Part shown: positions 42,522-53,428 of the stretch, piece after piece | How the letters are laid out: every line of letters starts with the position of its first letter | Position numbering within the stretch: the stretch's first letter is position 1 | NCBI GenBank assembly: GCA_021613535.1 | Contig: CP075494.1 | Coordinates: 2,666,001 to 2,730,000 of the forward strand | Source of the DNA: Adineta vaga | Lineage: Eukaryota > Rotifera | Length of the DNA: 64,000 nucleotides | Direction of reading: 5' to 3' | Position numbers and translations under genes: made by a program | The notes under the pieces: generated by a model | The model's database searches: none | What the model saw: the letters and a program-made list of their open reading frames with translations, nothing else | Told to the model about the DNA's origin: nothing

Positions 42522-43457
42522 TTAAAGAGTAGTTTTCATAGTTTGCAAAGGTGCCGATTGTGTTCCAATTTGATTCATTTTTCTCAAACAAATAGCTGCT
42601 TTTACATTTTGTCTGTATACACTTGACATGATCATGTAGATATAAAATGTTCCAACATATAATATGAAACTGCAAATAACACATGCATTTCTCACAACTG
42701 TTTCTTGTGCTACTCTTAAACTAGATTTAACCATTGATTGAGTAACTTCTGTATAAATACTAAATACAAAATTCGGTGTTGCACCAAGAAATATAACAGT
42801 AAATTCAACTATCATCATAAGATTAACTTGACGATGAAGTTTAGTATGTGAAATATTTCGTGTTGAATAAAGATTATGCCATGTTAATACAGAAAAAGTA
42901 CCTAAAATAACCATTGGAACACTACTACACATAACTAAATTAAAATAATTAAGAAATTGTTTATACATTTCACGATCACTACTCGATGCTGTACATCGAT
43001 ATCCAGAATAATAAATTGCATCAGGAATAAAGATTATAAAATAAATCAAACTAATTATAATTGTAATGATTACAGCTCGTTTGAATGTTATCAAACTTCG
43101 AAGTCGTTCATGACGTGAAGTACTTAAATATCGATCAATACATGATAAACAAAGATATATGTATGACATATAGAAACTCCAACGTCCAAATAACCATCGA
43201 ATTTTACAGTAAACTATGTTGCCAAATAATAGATCAGTACCTGTAATGGCAAGTATACTACGTGGAAAACGAGTTGACCATAAAGATATTAAATTACTGA
43301 GGAAAAGATTCATTAAGAAAATACAATTTGATATTTGACGAAGTTTTTTATGACGAAGAAATACAATGATAATTAGACCGAGTATAACATAACCATCGAG
43401 AAAATTGGCAATTGATTGAAGACGAAGAATTTCTTCTTTATCTGCTGAGCTTGACAT
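42522..43457 (-). CDS. rhodopsin-like seven-transmembrane receptor (orphan)
   Basis: Single exon, 311 aa. TM1 (VILGLIIIVFL) lacks the usual Asn. TM2 and TM3 are followed by LSCIDRYLSTSRHERL, a clear DRY box; the disulphide Cys before TM3 (VYCKIRWLFGRW) is present, with a partner in YRCTASSSD. TM5, TM6 (FTVIFLGATPNFVFSIYT) and TM7 (FILYVGTFYIYMI) complete the bundle, and the tail is about 25 residues. Intact and probably functional; ligand unknown. Confidence 0.87.
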   Translation of the reverse strand: MSSSADKEEILRLQSIANFLDGYVILGLIIIVFLRHKKLRQISNCIFLMNLFLSNLISLWSTRFPRSILAITGTDLLFGNIVYCKIRWLFGRWSFYMSYIYLCLSCIDRYLSTSRHERLRSLITFKRAVIITIIISLIYFIIFIPDAIYYSGYRCTASSSDREMYKQFLNYFNLVMCSSVPMVILGTFSVLTWHNLYSTRNISHTKLHRQVNLMMIVEFTVIFLGATPNFVFSIYTEVTQSMVKSSLRVAQETVVRNACVICSFILYVGTFYIYMIMSSVYRQNVKAAICLRKMNQIGTQSAPLQTMKTTL

Positions 43458-45785
43458 TGTATAAGATGAAAATGACGAATTTTAGCTTTCATCTGTTGTT
43501 TCTCGGAGATGTGTTGATGGCATAAATACGTCATTCTTATACTAATGTAGTTTTATTCAAGATTAACATAATATTTTGTGTTATTTCATTATGAAGAATG
43601 ATATCGGATAAACTTTTTTGAAATGTTGTGTGTTAGATACACATCAGAATACGAAATTTATTAATTAAAATAAGATTCAAATGACGTCAAAGCCAGAAGA
43701 TTTTAATTTGAATTAAAATATCAGAATTTTTTTGAAGAATTGTCAAAACCTATGTGCGAAATGAATATTTGGCATATTCGTTGATATACGTCAAAATAAT
43801 TTAATTTGAATTTTGTTGTTTTTCTTTCTAGTTTTCTGTTATTTGATACATAGACTAGAATTCTCGACATGTTAATTTCTACAGGTAGAAACGGAAAGTA
43901 AAAGAATGACCTACGAAAATCTCTTAATATTGATGCTCTAATTGATCATGTGCATGAAATGCCTTGAGTTGAAAACCATGAAAATATGTGTATCCAACGC
44001 AATATGAAGCTTAGTTTTGAGATGTTTCCATAAGATATTACTCAACAAATATGTGCAATATGCAAAAGTTGATCGAAATGCATTAGAACTCTATATTGTC
44101 CTACCTATTCCATTATTCATATACTATATAATCAATACTAATATGTAGATTGTGAATCATCAGCTTGTGAACAGTATCAATATTTCGTTAAGTAATGACG
44201 AATAATGGGCGGGCATTTTGAGGATCTTCTTTCAAACAATCTCATCAATAAAGGAATAGTTAATTCATTATAGATTTTGTGTAGCATTTATGCATAATAA
44301 ACAATGAGTTTATTTATCTGAAAACAGAAGTATTCATAAACACCCTTAAGATTTATAAAACTTTATATTAGTATATTGTAATGGATAACAGGTGTCGCTA
44401 TTAACATGAGAAATAAAATCAGCCAGGATAAAAAATGAGAATACTGTTTCGAGAACTTTTTGGCGACCTTATGTTTATATCGTAGATAAGAACTCCAATG
44501 TACAATTTTGTCTTTTTACTATTTCCGAATAGAAATAGTAGACGAAGATAAATGCGGCTGATCAACTGTAATGACAAGATATTAGAAAAACCATCGTGAT
44601 CGAAAATGCAGATCGACTACATTAGGAAAGGAAAAAAAACATTCGGTCGCAGACACATACTCGTTCTTGACTGTGTCGATACATCCGAGATAGGAACAAA
44701 GTTAGTATGTTAATACGTGAGTTTTGATATTTACATATATGCATATAATAACAAGTAAATATCACGTTCCTTCTGTGTTAAAATCTTTCAAAAAAAGTAA
44801 AATTGATGTCACACATACAACCAATGCACAAATATATTAAATTATATATTTGTTTTTATTTCTTCTTTGTGTTAAAATACTTCAAAATACAAAATTATCG
44901 ATCATGTTTATGATGCTGTTGTCATCGGTGTTGGTCTTTCTCCTGCTTATGATTTCTCGTAAACTGGTTTTAAAAGTGCAGTTATAAATAAATTATCTTC
45001 CATATGTAGTCACACTTTCACCTCCTGCTCGAAATCATTGCGTCTAAATTATTCCAAATTTGTTCTGATATCAAGATGGATACTAAAAAACAATATTCCT
45101 CAAACTCACTTGTTTTATTTCGCTTTTTAATTTATGTCCCCATTACTATCACCTCTCTACTCGTAGTTTTTTCAAAGTTCACTAAATGTTTATCAATATC
45201 TAAAGTAGTATATACCACTCATTACATTCTATATTCAACTAGTCAATAGTAATTATTTCAGAGAAGCTCTATTGTCTAACAGGAAGTTTCTAAGAGAAAA
45301 TTTATTTTTCATTCATATAATTTATACGTCGCAAACATCTATTCTGTATGCATATAAGCGTATTTTTTTATAGATTGAAATATTTGGAAGCAGTCTGGTC
45401 TGTATTGTAAATAAAAAGCTGCAACAAACTAATTTTTAAAAAAGAAAAAGAGAAAGATTTATTGAAATTAATGTCCAATTTGTCGTAACAGGAACAAAAA
45501 GTATCTAAAATCTTTCTCTTAATACAGAACGAAAGAAAATTTTATGTCCCACATGTGCTGTCTAGACTCTAGAGAAGAAATCTATTTTTTGTACGGAAAT
45601 TTCTCTCTCTCTCGCTTCTATTTTCATAAACAACTATCAATCCTATCTTTTCTCTCACCAGGTAAAAATATAGATCCAGATAGTAGTTTTTCTATTTTTC
45701 TATATTTCAATCTCAACTAAATTACCTAACCGACTGTCACATATACGTAAATCTATCTTGTCTTACTTAGACAAGAACATTCTCG
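43458..45785. other. long intergenic stretch
   Basis: No supported gene in 2.3 kb. At about 44905-44965 a short frame reads YDAVVIGVGLSPAYDF, resembling the nucleotide-binding start of flavin amine oxidases, but it stops at once. A CT-rich tract is at 45602-45616. Confidence 0.4.
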
Positions 45786-46732
45786 ATGTATAACAAAATA
45801 TATTTGTATAACTTTATCGGTTTCTTCATTGGCATTATTATTGCTTCATGATTCTTATCACGTAGCGAACCACAGAGAATATCAACATCTTCTGATTCTG
45901 TTACTACAATGAGACCAGACATAATTAAGTCAGAAACATCTTCATCCGTCAATTTTTCCATTAATAATGAAAATATACGTGAATTTTACGCCGAATTTTA
46001 CAAGTATTACGAACTGAATAAGGAATGGCTAGTATAATGATATGTTCGTCTGATAATTATTTATTTATTTCTGATTGTAGGATGAAAAAATCGTATCTCG
46101 GAGTTCACTTTTTACAAAATCCAAATGATGCTGTGACAATTGCCGAAATACTTTATGATCAAGATATTGATCTGGTTATCGAAACAGGTTCATATCGAGG
46201 AGCAGCTGCTCTATTCTTTGCTTCAATTATGTATCAATATCGATACAATGCAAGTGAAAAGAGCATTCGTCCATTCAAAATTATCACTATGGATATAAAT
46301 CCTGATGCTAAAACTTACATTAATCGATATCCACTTCTCGCTTCCTACATCACATTCATTCCACATGCGAGTGTTTCTTCAATAGCAAAATCGATTGTTA
46401 ATAATACATTTGTCGAAATGAAGCCTGCAAATGTATTTATATCACTTGATGGTGATCATTATGCTCAAGCTGTCTATGATGAATTAGTTTACTATCAGAA
46501 ATTTATCCCAAATATTGGTAATTATATTCTTGTTCAAGACACTCGTCTATCAAGTAAATGGCATACTCTATATTGTGCTGCATCAAAATTCGATGGACCT
46601 TGTAATGGGCCACAGGAAGGTGTCAATTGGTTTTTAAAAAATGAAGGTCAAGGACGTTTTATCACAGATTGCAACAAAGATTATTTATTTAGTACTCATC
46701 ACAAAGGATGGCTCAAACATATTGCACATTAG
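45786..46732 (+). pseudogene. cephalosporin-hydroxylase-like (CmcI-type) methyltransferase-fold protein, broken
   Basis: The reading begins at the ATG at 45786 with a membrane-anchor-like start (YNFIGFFIGIIIAS), hits an in-frame TGA at 45849-45851, and resumes in the same frame as RSEPQRISTSSD, then NIREFYAEFYKYYELNKEW. A likely intron follows (GTATAA at 46031 to TGTAG near 46080), but the phases do not match by one base. The second part, to 46732, is well preserved: DLVIETGSYRGAAALFFASI (SAM-binding), FKIITMDINPD, VFISLDGDHYAQAV, and a tail with WFLKNEGQGRFITD. The alternative is an unspliced 235-aa protein starting at 46025. The family is mainly bacterial, so this is a candidate acquired gene. 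Substrate unknown. Confidence 0.65.
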
Positions 46733-46920
46733 GAACTCGTTGTTATTATCGTCTAACATACTTTAATCTTGATTTCATCCACATCCTCTCTCTAGAGGTT
46801 TTGTAAAAGATAAAGATCATATTTATGTTCCGTTCAATCATATAGAACTGAAATCTGTTTTAATAAAACAAAAAAAAAAGGTTTTTTTTATAACTCTTTA
46901 TTCAGAGTGACAACTTTTAT

Positions 46921-47439
46921 TTAAAGACCCATTTTAATCAAGAGTTTTTGTCCATTAGGATTGAATAATAAATAACCATTGACTGCACTTCCTGCTATTG
47001 CGACCAAAAAACCTTTAGAAAGAAAAAATATCGGATTTGTAATTGCACCCCAATAATCCATGTGATGATCCAATCGAAAACATAAGATATTACATGAACC
47101 AAATACAATACAACCTAAGATAATGGTACCAAGTATTGCTTTTGTATTAAAATATCGATCAGTAATAAACATGTTTATTAATGTTCCCATTGTTGAACCC
47201 ATTCCAATACCACAGAAAAATAATGTCCATACAATTTTATAGAAAAGATCTTTAGAACCAGAGAAATAAAAAATACCAATCAATAAAAACATGAATTCAG
47301 CACTCATTGATGACATAATGAATAGTTTCATCGGTCGAAGATAATATTGTCGTCGTTTTTGAGCTAAAAATGATGATGATGATGAATTGATTTCATCAGC
47401 ATCAGTTATTAATGGTAATTCCTGTTTAATTCCTTCCAT
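46921..47439 (-). CDS. small multi-pass membrane protein, 172 aa
   Basis: The first 35 residues are hydrophilic and Ser-rich (EINSSSSSFL). Four membrane segments follow (FIMSSMSAEFMFLLIGIFYF, IVWTLFFCGIGMGSTMGTLI, ILGTIILGCIVFGSCNILCF and PIFFLSKGFLVAIAGSAVNG). The end is basic and short. I recognise no family; the glycine pattern in TM2 and TM4 suggests tight helix packing. Same strand and adjacent to the next small membrane protein, but without evidence of co-transcription. Confidence 0.6.
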   Translation of the reverse strand: MEGIKQELPLITDADEINSSSSSFLAQKRRQYYLRPMKLFIMSSMSAEFMFLLIGIFYFSGSKDLFYKIVWTLFFCGIGMGSTMGTLINMFITDRYFNTKAILGTIILGCIVFGSCNILCFRLDHHMDYWGAITNPIFFLSKGFLVAIAGSAVNGYLLFNPNGQKLLIKMGL

Positions 47440-47717
47440 AAAGTTAGAGTTTATTACAATACGTATACTGTAAGATTAAATACGAAATAAATGTACATAC
47501 CAAGACACAATGAAATACCAATCATTATAACAGATATCATATCCTCTCATAGAAAAGTCAGAGAAATGTATATATAATATATTTTAATAGATGTCTCTAT
47601 CATATCATATCAAATGAACAGATAAGTTTGCTTTATTCTTTATTTCGTAATATTATATGCCAGTAGGGAATATTTTATTTTAAAAAATCGTCTTGACAAT
47701 ATTCGTCATGTATAAGT

Positions 47718-48209
47718 TTATTTGTCAATGAGTGGTTGTTGTAATGGTTTGATAAGGAAATGAGCAAGTAATCCAAATGGAATACCGATTAATGTACCTT
47801 TACCAGCAGATAATGGACTCATTTTTTTATGGTAATCCAATAAAGAAGACCTGTTAAACCACCAGCAATTGAAGATATAAATGTAAATTTATCGACTCGA
47901 TTTTGAGTTTGTGAATGACGAAGACGATATGCTCGATCCCATATTTTATATTCATTAAAGCAACACTTAAAATAACACCATAGCTCCAGCACCATAAATT
48001 GTTGCCGTTCCTACACGACTAAGAATTGGAATAAATGAAGGATTCTTCTTTGATTTATATAATTGATAGGATAATACTGTTATTAATGTGACTGTAGATC
48101 CTAATTGAAAACCTTTGTAAATACAATGTAAAGTTAATTCACATGATAAATGAGGAATTAAAGTCCGTCGTTCATCGTCTAAGTCACTCATTGTGTTGAA
48201 AATTAGCAA
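47718..48209 (-). pseudogene. small membrane protein (DUF1757-like), frame-broken
   Basis: The start at 48209 (or the internal Met at 48191) gives CELTLHCIYKGFQLGSTVTL and FIPILSRVGTATIYGAGA. Then the frame must change to read GVILSVALMN, change again for YKIWDRAYRLRHSQTQNRVD and GGLTGLLYW, and once more after a run of seven A's to read LIGIPFGLLAHFLIKPLQQP before the stop at 47718. The order of hydrophobic and charged blocks (CELTLHC.YKG, then WDRAYRLR.S..QNRVD) resembles DUF1757 proteins of unknown function. Three breaks in 450 bp make it non-functional as written, although every block is well conserved. Confidence 0.5.
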
Positions 48210-48625
48210 ACAATGTCAATCGACTTTCTCTACTGCTTTTTATTCATCCCTTTGGAATTGTTAATTGGAGAACAAATTACACCGATAATTATTTTTCTTA
48301 TGAAAACAAGATTTTATTAGTTTGTATGTATGTGACATCTGTTGGATACGGAAAGCAATAAGTAAAGAAAAAATGTAAATAACTGAGTTCAAATGACGTT
48401 AATCATATGATAATAATAGGGTGTGGGTGAGAGAAGAAGAGATACACCCACATCCTTTAAAATAATTAGTTGTTATTCAAAAGTTTCTCTTGTTTTATAT
48501 TGCAAAATTAAATAAACAGGCACTATCATCGAAGGGGTGGGAATTTTCTCTTCTCTACGAGAAAAAAAATAAAAAAGATTGTTCTTTGATCAGTCTATTT
48601 GATAAATTGACAAAATGTTGTGTTA
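48210..48625. other. intergenic with hairpin R17
   Basis: No supported gene. Confidence 0.4.
48418..48458. repeat. telomere-like hairpin R17
   Basis: A compact copy: AGGGTGTGGGTGAGAG, then AAGAAGAGATA, then CACCCACATCCTTT. Its centre matches R12 and R13. Confidence 0.7.
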
Positions 48626-51165
48626 TTACTGCAAACATAATGCCAGTTCACCAATTTCCACAGAATTTGAACTGCTAGAATTATCATACTTATTTGTAAC
48701 AAGTATGCGATAGCTAGCATAACTAATATTATTATATGTCAGTTGATAGGTACCATATGTGCTAACTGAATTGACCACTCCTAGTAATCCAGTCGGTACA
48801 TTGTTACTGATCGATGTCCAACTTGAGCCAACTGTTAAACTTCCAGAATTGCTACCCTCGATGCTCACTGTCAGTGGTACACGATGTTGACCGTCAGTGC
48901 CAGTAGCAAACTGATATCCGATTAAAACTTTCGAACCTTGTGGAAGAGTGAAATAGAAACCTGTATTGGATCCTTGTCCAGTTGATACTGATTGATCGCC
49001 AAACTGTAACAACTTGGTGGATGAATTACCGTCAAACACATTGGCTGGTCCTTCATTTGTTGGATAACTACCAGTGGCAGTAGCGTTATAGGTCGATGTG
49101 CTATTTCCACCAGCATACGTCTTCCAAACAGGATTAACAGTCATATTGTTCAATGATCCGTTTGTGCAATCTATGAAAAAAACATTTCTTGGAAACAATA
49201 TCAAAAAGTGATATGTTATTAAAATGGTAGAATTACCGCAATATGTTAGCAATCGCGCGTGTTCCCTTTTTTGTTTCTTTTTCTCACTTTCCGCAGTGAT
49301 AATCTCAGCAGAAATATCCGCATAACTGGAATTTTAATTGGTTACAGAGAGCGAACATCAAAAACTTTTATTTTTAACCAGGAAACAGATTTGCAAAGTC
49401 AAATCACAAAACCGAGTTTTCTCTACTACCTCACGATCATACTCACTACTATACCAAGTGAAAGTGTTCAAACACAAACTTACTGTCTTGAAAACATAGT
49501 TCCATTTCACCAATTTCTACACAATTTGAACTACTTGATGTAGTATATTTACCAGTAACAAGTATGCGGTAACTGGAATAAGCAATGGTATTATTTATCG
49601 GTAGATACGTGCCATAAGTACTACTTGAGCCTGAAACTCCCAACAATCCAGTCGATGCATTATTACTAATAACTGTCCAGCTTGAACCAACTGTTAAGCT
49701 TCCAGAATTGCTACCCTCGATGCTCACTGTCAAGGGTACACGATGTTGACCGCCAGTGGCAGTAGCAAATCGATATCCAACTAGGACTTTTGAACCTTGT
49801 GGAAGAGTGAAATAGAAACCTGTGTTGAGTCCTTGTCCAGTTGATACTGATTGATCACCAAACTGTAATAACTTGTTGGATGGGCTACCATCAAACACAT
49901 TGGCTGGTCCTTCACTTGATGGACTACTTTGTGTAAAACTACTCATGGAAGGTGTGCTACTTCCACCGATATTCGTATTCCAAATAGGATAGACAGTCAT
50001 ATTATTTAGAGATCCATTAGTAAAATCTACAGAAAGAAAACATATATACGTTATAGACTCTTTTAATATCCAACTTATAGTAAGTTCAATTACTCGTAAA
50101 AGCTATTATTTTAGTATTGGAATGCTCAAATTCGATCTGCTATAAAAGATGTTCTGCAAAAAATCTATATCACTTACTACAAGAAGTATTGATGAAGTTA
50201 AACTTTTGTATTCGATTATTGCCTTGATCACTAACAAATAAATTACCATAACTATCAAAACTAATTGCCCATGGATTAAATAATTCATAAGATGATGAAC
50301 CTTGTGAATTAGTACATCCAACTAAACATCTAAAACCATTAGAATCTGATCCAACAATTCGATGATTACCATGATCTACGATATACAAATATTTATTTCC
50401 ATCTAAAATTAAACCTGTAGGACATTTCAATGATATTGTTATATTGATTGAAGTATTGCCAACTACAGTTATTCCAGTTAGTTTTTCTGATGGAAATAAT
50501 TGCACTCGATTATTTCCGCAATCAGCAACATATAAATCTAAGTTTGAATCATCGATAAATATTCCATAAGGTTTGCGAAGTGTTGTTGAGGTTGAACCAG
50601 CAGAACCTGTTCCAGCAACAATTGTTAAATAAGCATAATCATTTGTTGACAAAGATTGTGCAATAATTTGATGACGATCGGTTAATGAACAATAAAGTGT
50701 ATTATGAATATCAACAAATAAATCCGAACATTGTTGACATAATTTCATTTTTGATATTGAAATGATTGAATAACTTGATGTTATTCGAGTAACACCACCA
50801 ATCGAATGAAATGTATCAACATATATTTCATCAGATGTTGTCACAAAAATACTTGATGAATTCGATAAATTCATAGAAATATTTTTTGTTGATGCTATAT
50901 TTTCTTTGTAAAATAGAATAATTTCTCCAGTATTTTGATTGGGCACATAGATTGTATTATTTTTATCAATGAAAATATCAAATGGATTTGAACCCGTGAT
51001 ATTAATACCAGCAATAGTTGTTGCATTTGGATGCCATGAATTCGTAGGGAGCTTTGGTTGATTATAAGAAAGACCTGAAAGAGAAGAGATAAGAAGAAAA
51101 CTATGTAATTATTTACCTGATAGTGTTCTAATAATCAACAATAATATCGATAAATTGAATAACAT
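48626..51165 (-). CDS. secreted NHL-repeat protein with two near-identical C-terminal domains, four exons
   Basis: Exons are 51165-51117, 51074-50178, 50026-49484 and 49170-48626; introns of 42, 151 and 313 nt are canonical and all phases close, giving 677 aa. Residues 1-17 are a signal peptide. Exon 2 is a beta-propeller with NHL repeats (RKPYGIFIDDSNLDLYVADC, GNNRVQLFPS, then NPWAISFDSYGNLFVSDQGN). Exons 3 and 4 each encode the same domain of about 180 aa (NVFDG...KLLQFGDQSVSTGQG, then VPLTVSIEGSNSGSL, then SYRILVT.KY), beta-rich and similar to galactose-binding/discoidin-like folds. A probably extracellular binding protein; ligand unknown. Exon 4 has a stop where exon 3 has its donor, so it was most likely made by exon duplication. 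Confidence 0.82.
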
Positions 51166-51895
51166 GGCGTACTGTTATAATTCTTTCAATTTATTTGCAA
51201 GTTATTGAAGAGTGATACTTAATCAAAAAATATGAAAGCAGAAAATGTTGAGTTCTCGTTTATTTATTTGCGCATTTATAATGATTTGCAAAATATGTCA
51301 TTTTTTACGGAAACAACAAATATAGAAAGTCATCCTTTCTCATGATTTTCCTCTAGTTTAACTAAAATCAAGCCATTTGAAAAAGTCACCAGAACGGGAA
51401 ATATATTTACTTCCCACATTAAACATTATAAAGTTGAAAAATCTTTTCAGGATAATAGAAATCATATTTTTCTCTGAACGGAAGTGTTTGACGTCATTTT
51501 AAGCGAATTAAATTAATTTTTTCTAACCATTTTTATGATTTTTCAGTAGTATCAAACTTGAAATTTGAATTCAATTGAAAATTCTCGCTTTAATTTTCGA
51601 GGGCACTTTATGTCCCCAACGCCGCGACATGTTTACGGTAACACCTGCTAAATATTCTCTATAAAGTATTCGAATCCACACATTCACCCTCACTCTCAAT
51701 CTGTTAATACTTCTACGTATCCTAGGCACACGCTCAGTCAGCTACTATTTCTCAGCGCTTACACTCACATCCTCTAAGAAAGAAGAGAGAGAGAGAGAGA
51801 GAAATATTTTTTCGCTGCGTTAGATAAAGTATAAATAACTGTTATATCAAAAACAAAACTTATATTCATATGAGTACGTTCTTATTTACCATTAA
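51166..51895. other. intergenic
   Basis: It has a weak CACCCTCACTCTCA patch at 51685-51700 and a (GA)n tract at about 51785-51801. No gene. Confidence 0.4.
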
Positions 51896-52825
51896 TTACA
51901 ATACTATTCTTCTTATGAAATAAATTAATTCATTACGAAATTCAGTGAATGTAATGATATAAATTGGAAAAGTTAAAACGGGAAATGTGAATTGAAATAA
52001 ATTAAATATAACAATTAAATAACGACCCAATTCAGTGGCAGAAAAATCATCATAAAAGAAGGCATAAACAATCGAACATGGTGTTCGTGTTATTATAAAT
52101 GAAAAACCCGTGATTAGAAGAGTTATTGTAATTGGTCGATGACGAATTTTTGAATTTGTTATGGTTGTTGTACGTCGTAATTGATTTAGATGATAAATCG
52201 ATGTAAAATTTAATAAAAATATCAATGATGATGGCATAAGATTATAAATACACAAATTTATAATTGCATATGTAGGAAATAGAGCATATAGTTTAGAGTA
52301 AGCAAGAAAATATCCACCCTCAGTTTGATAACAAACAAAGAGTAAGATATGAAAATTGAAAAGAAAAAAGAATCCAATCGTACAACCAATAATAATCAAT
52401 ATACTTTTTGATCGATTGAACCAAGTATTTGGTTGTATTCGACTCATAAATAAATATCGATCGAAACAAACAAAAACATGTAACCATGCAGAAGTTTGAA
52501 GCGTGAAATAATTGAAAAAGAAAAAAAATTTACATGATGCAAGTGTATAGGAATAATTTAATGTAAATCTATAAATAATATTAAGATAATTGTCTAAAGT
52601 CCATCCATATAATCCAAGAAAATCAATCATTGCTATTGCACGCATATAATGGACCACTGGGCGTGCTTGATTATTTCGAAATTTTTCTTGATATAAGATA
52701 ATAAATATCAAGAGATTAAATATTGTACCAACGATAACCATTAATAAACTGTAATAACCCATAAATTTGGATTGATTTGGATCGGAATATATACTGGTAA
52801 TATTTGAATTGCTTGTATTTGTCAT
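51896..52825 (-). CDS. rhodopsin-like seven-transmembrane receptor (orphan)
   Basis: Single exon, 309 aa. The N-terminus has N-glycosylation sites (NTSNSNITS). TM1 is LLMVIVGTIFNLLIFIIL (Asn in the expected position), TM3 ends HVFVCFDRYLFMSR (DRY), TM5 lies in a region with LMPSSLIFLLN, TM6 reads TLLITGFSFIITRTPC, and TM7 has FPVLTFPIYIITF. Intact, typical of the small bdelloid class A receptors. Ligand unknown. Confidence 0.87.
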   Translation of the reverse strand: MTNTSNSNITSIYSDPNQSKFMGYYSLLMVIVGTIFNLLIFIILYQEKFRNNQARPVVHYMRAIAMIDFLGLYGWTLDNYLNIIYRFTLNYSYTLASCKFFFFFNYFTLQTSAWLHVFVCFDRYLFMSRIQPNTWFNRSKSILIIIGCTIGFFFLFNFHILLFVCYQTEGGYFLAYSKLYALFPTYAIINLCIYNLMPSSLIFLLNFTSIYHLNQLRRTTTITNSKIRHRPITITLLITGFSFIITRTPCSIVYAFFYDDFSATELGRYLIVIFNLFQFTFPVLTFPIYIITFTEFRNELIYFIRRIVL

Positions 52826-53428
52826 TCTATTTCTGTATTAAAATCTGAATAGGACAGCTTTTTCAAACTTTTACTGGCAATGAAATGAACAAAAGAGAGA
52901 AGATTTCTCTAATCATGTTTAATTATAAACATCAAAAATAACTTTTGCGAACAATTTTTTATCGGCATCTTTAGTAGAATACCGCTTTGATATCAGTCAT
53001 GAATTTCAGAATTATTAAAGTTAAATGAAAACTGTCTTTATGAATATACAGCACGTGTCGAAATTACTATTTTTTTTTATATCAGACATTGTACTCACGA
53101 TAAATAGAGATAATTATTTATCTTGCTCAGACATCAAAGTTATTTTATGACAAGTATTTGAGGATGTGGGTGTGGGTGTGATTGGTGTTTACTGTATCTT
53201 CATCCACAGCCTTTCTATTTCGGATAAGTCGCTTTATCTTATCTCCGATGGTATATTCGTCGATATTATTACTGTTACAAATCACGATTGAACATCTATA
53301 CATTACATAGGCATCCACTTTCCTCAGCCACGTTTTCAAGCAACGAATACAAATGAATTAAAATAATTAATAAACAAAACAACAGTAAGCATAAGTATAT
53401 TCTAATTGTCAAGTTAAAATCTATTCAA
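52826..53428. other. intergenic with hairpin R19
   Basis: No supported gene. Confidence 0.4.
53158..53214. repeat. telomere-like hairpin R19
   Basis: TTGAGGATGTGGGTGTGGG plus TGTG on the left; the right arm CATCCACAGCCTTTC is eroded. Confidence 0.6.

Noticed and set aside
45767-45961. Minus-strand 64-aa open frame
   Set aside because: It is the antisense of the 5' part of the cephalosporin-hydroxylase-like gene, whose + frame gives family-like sequence.
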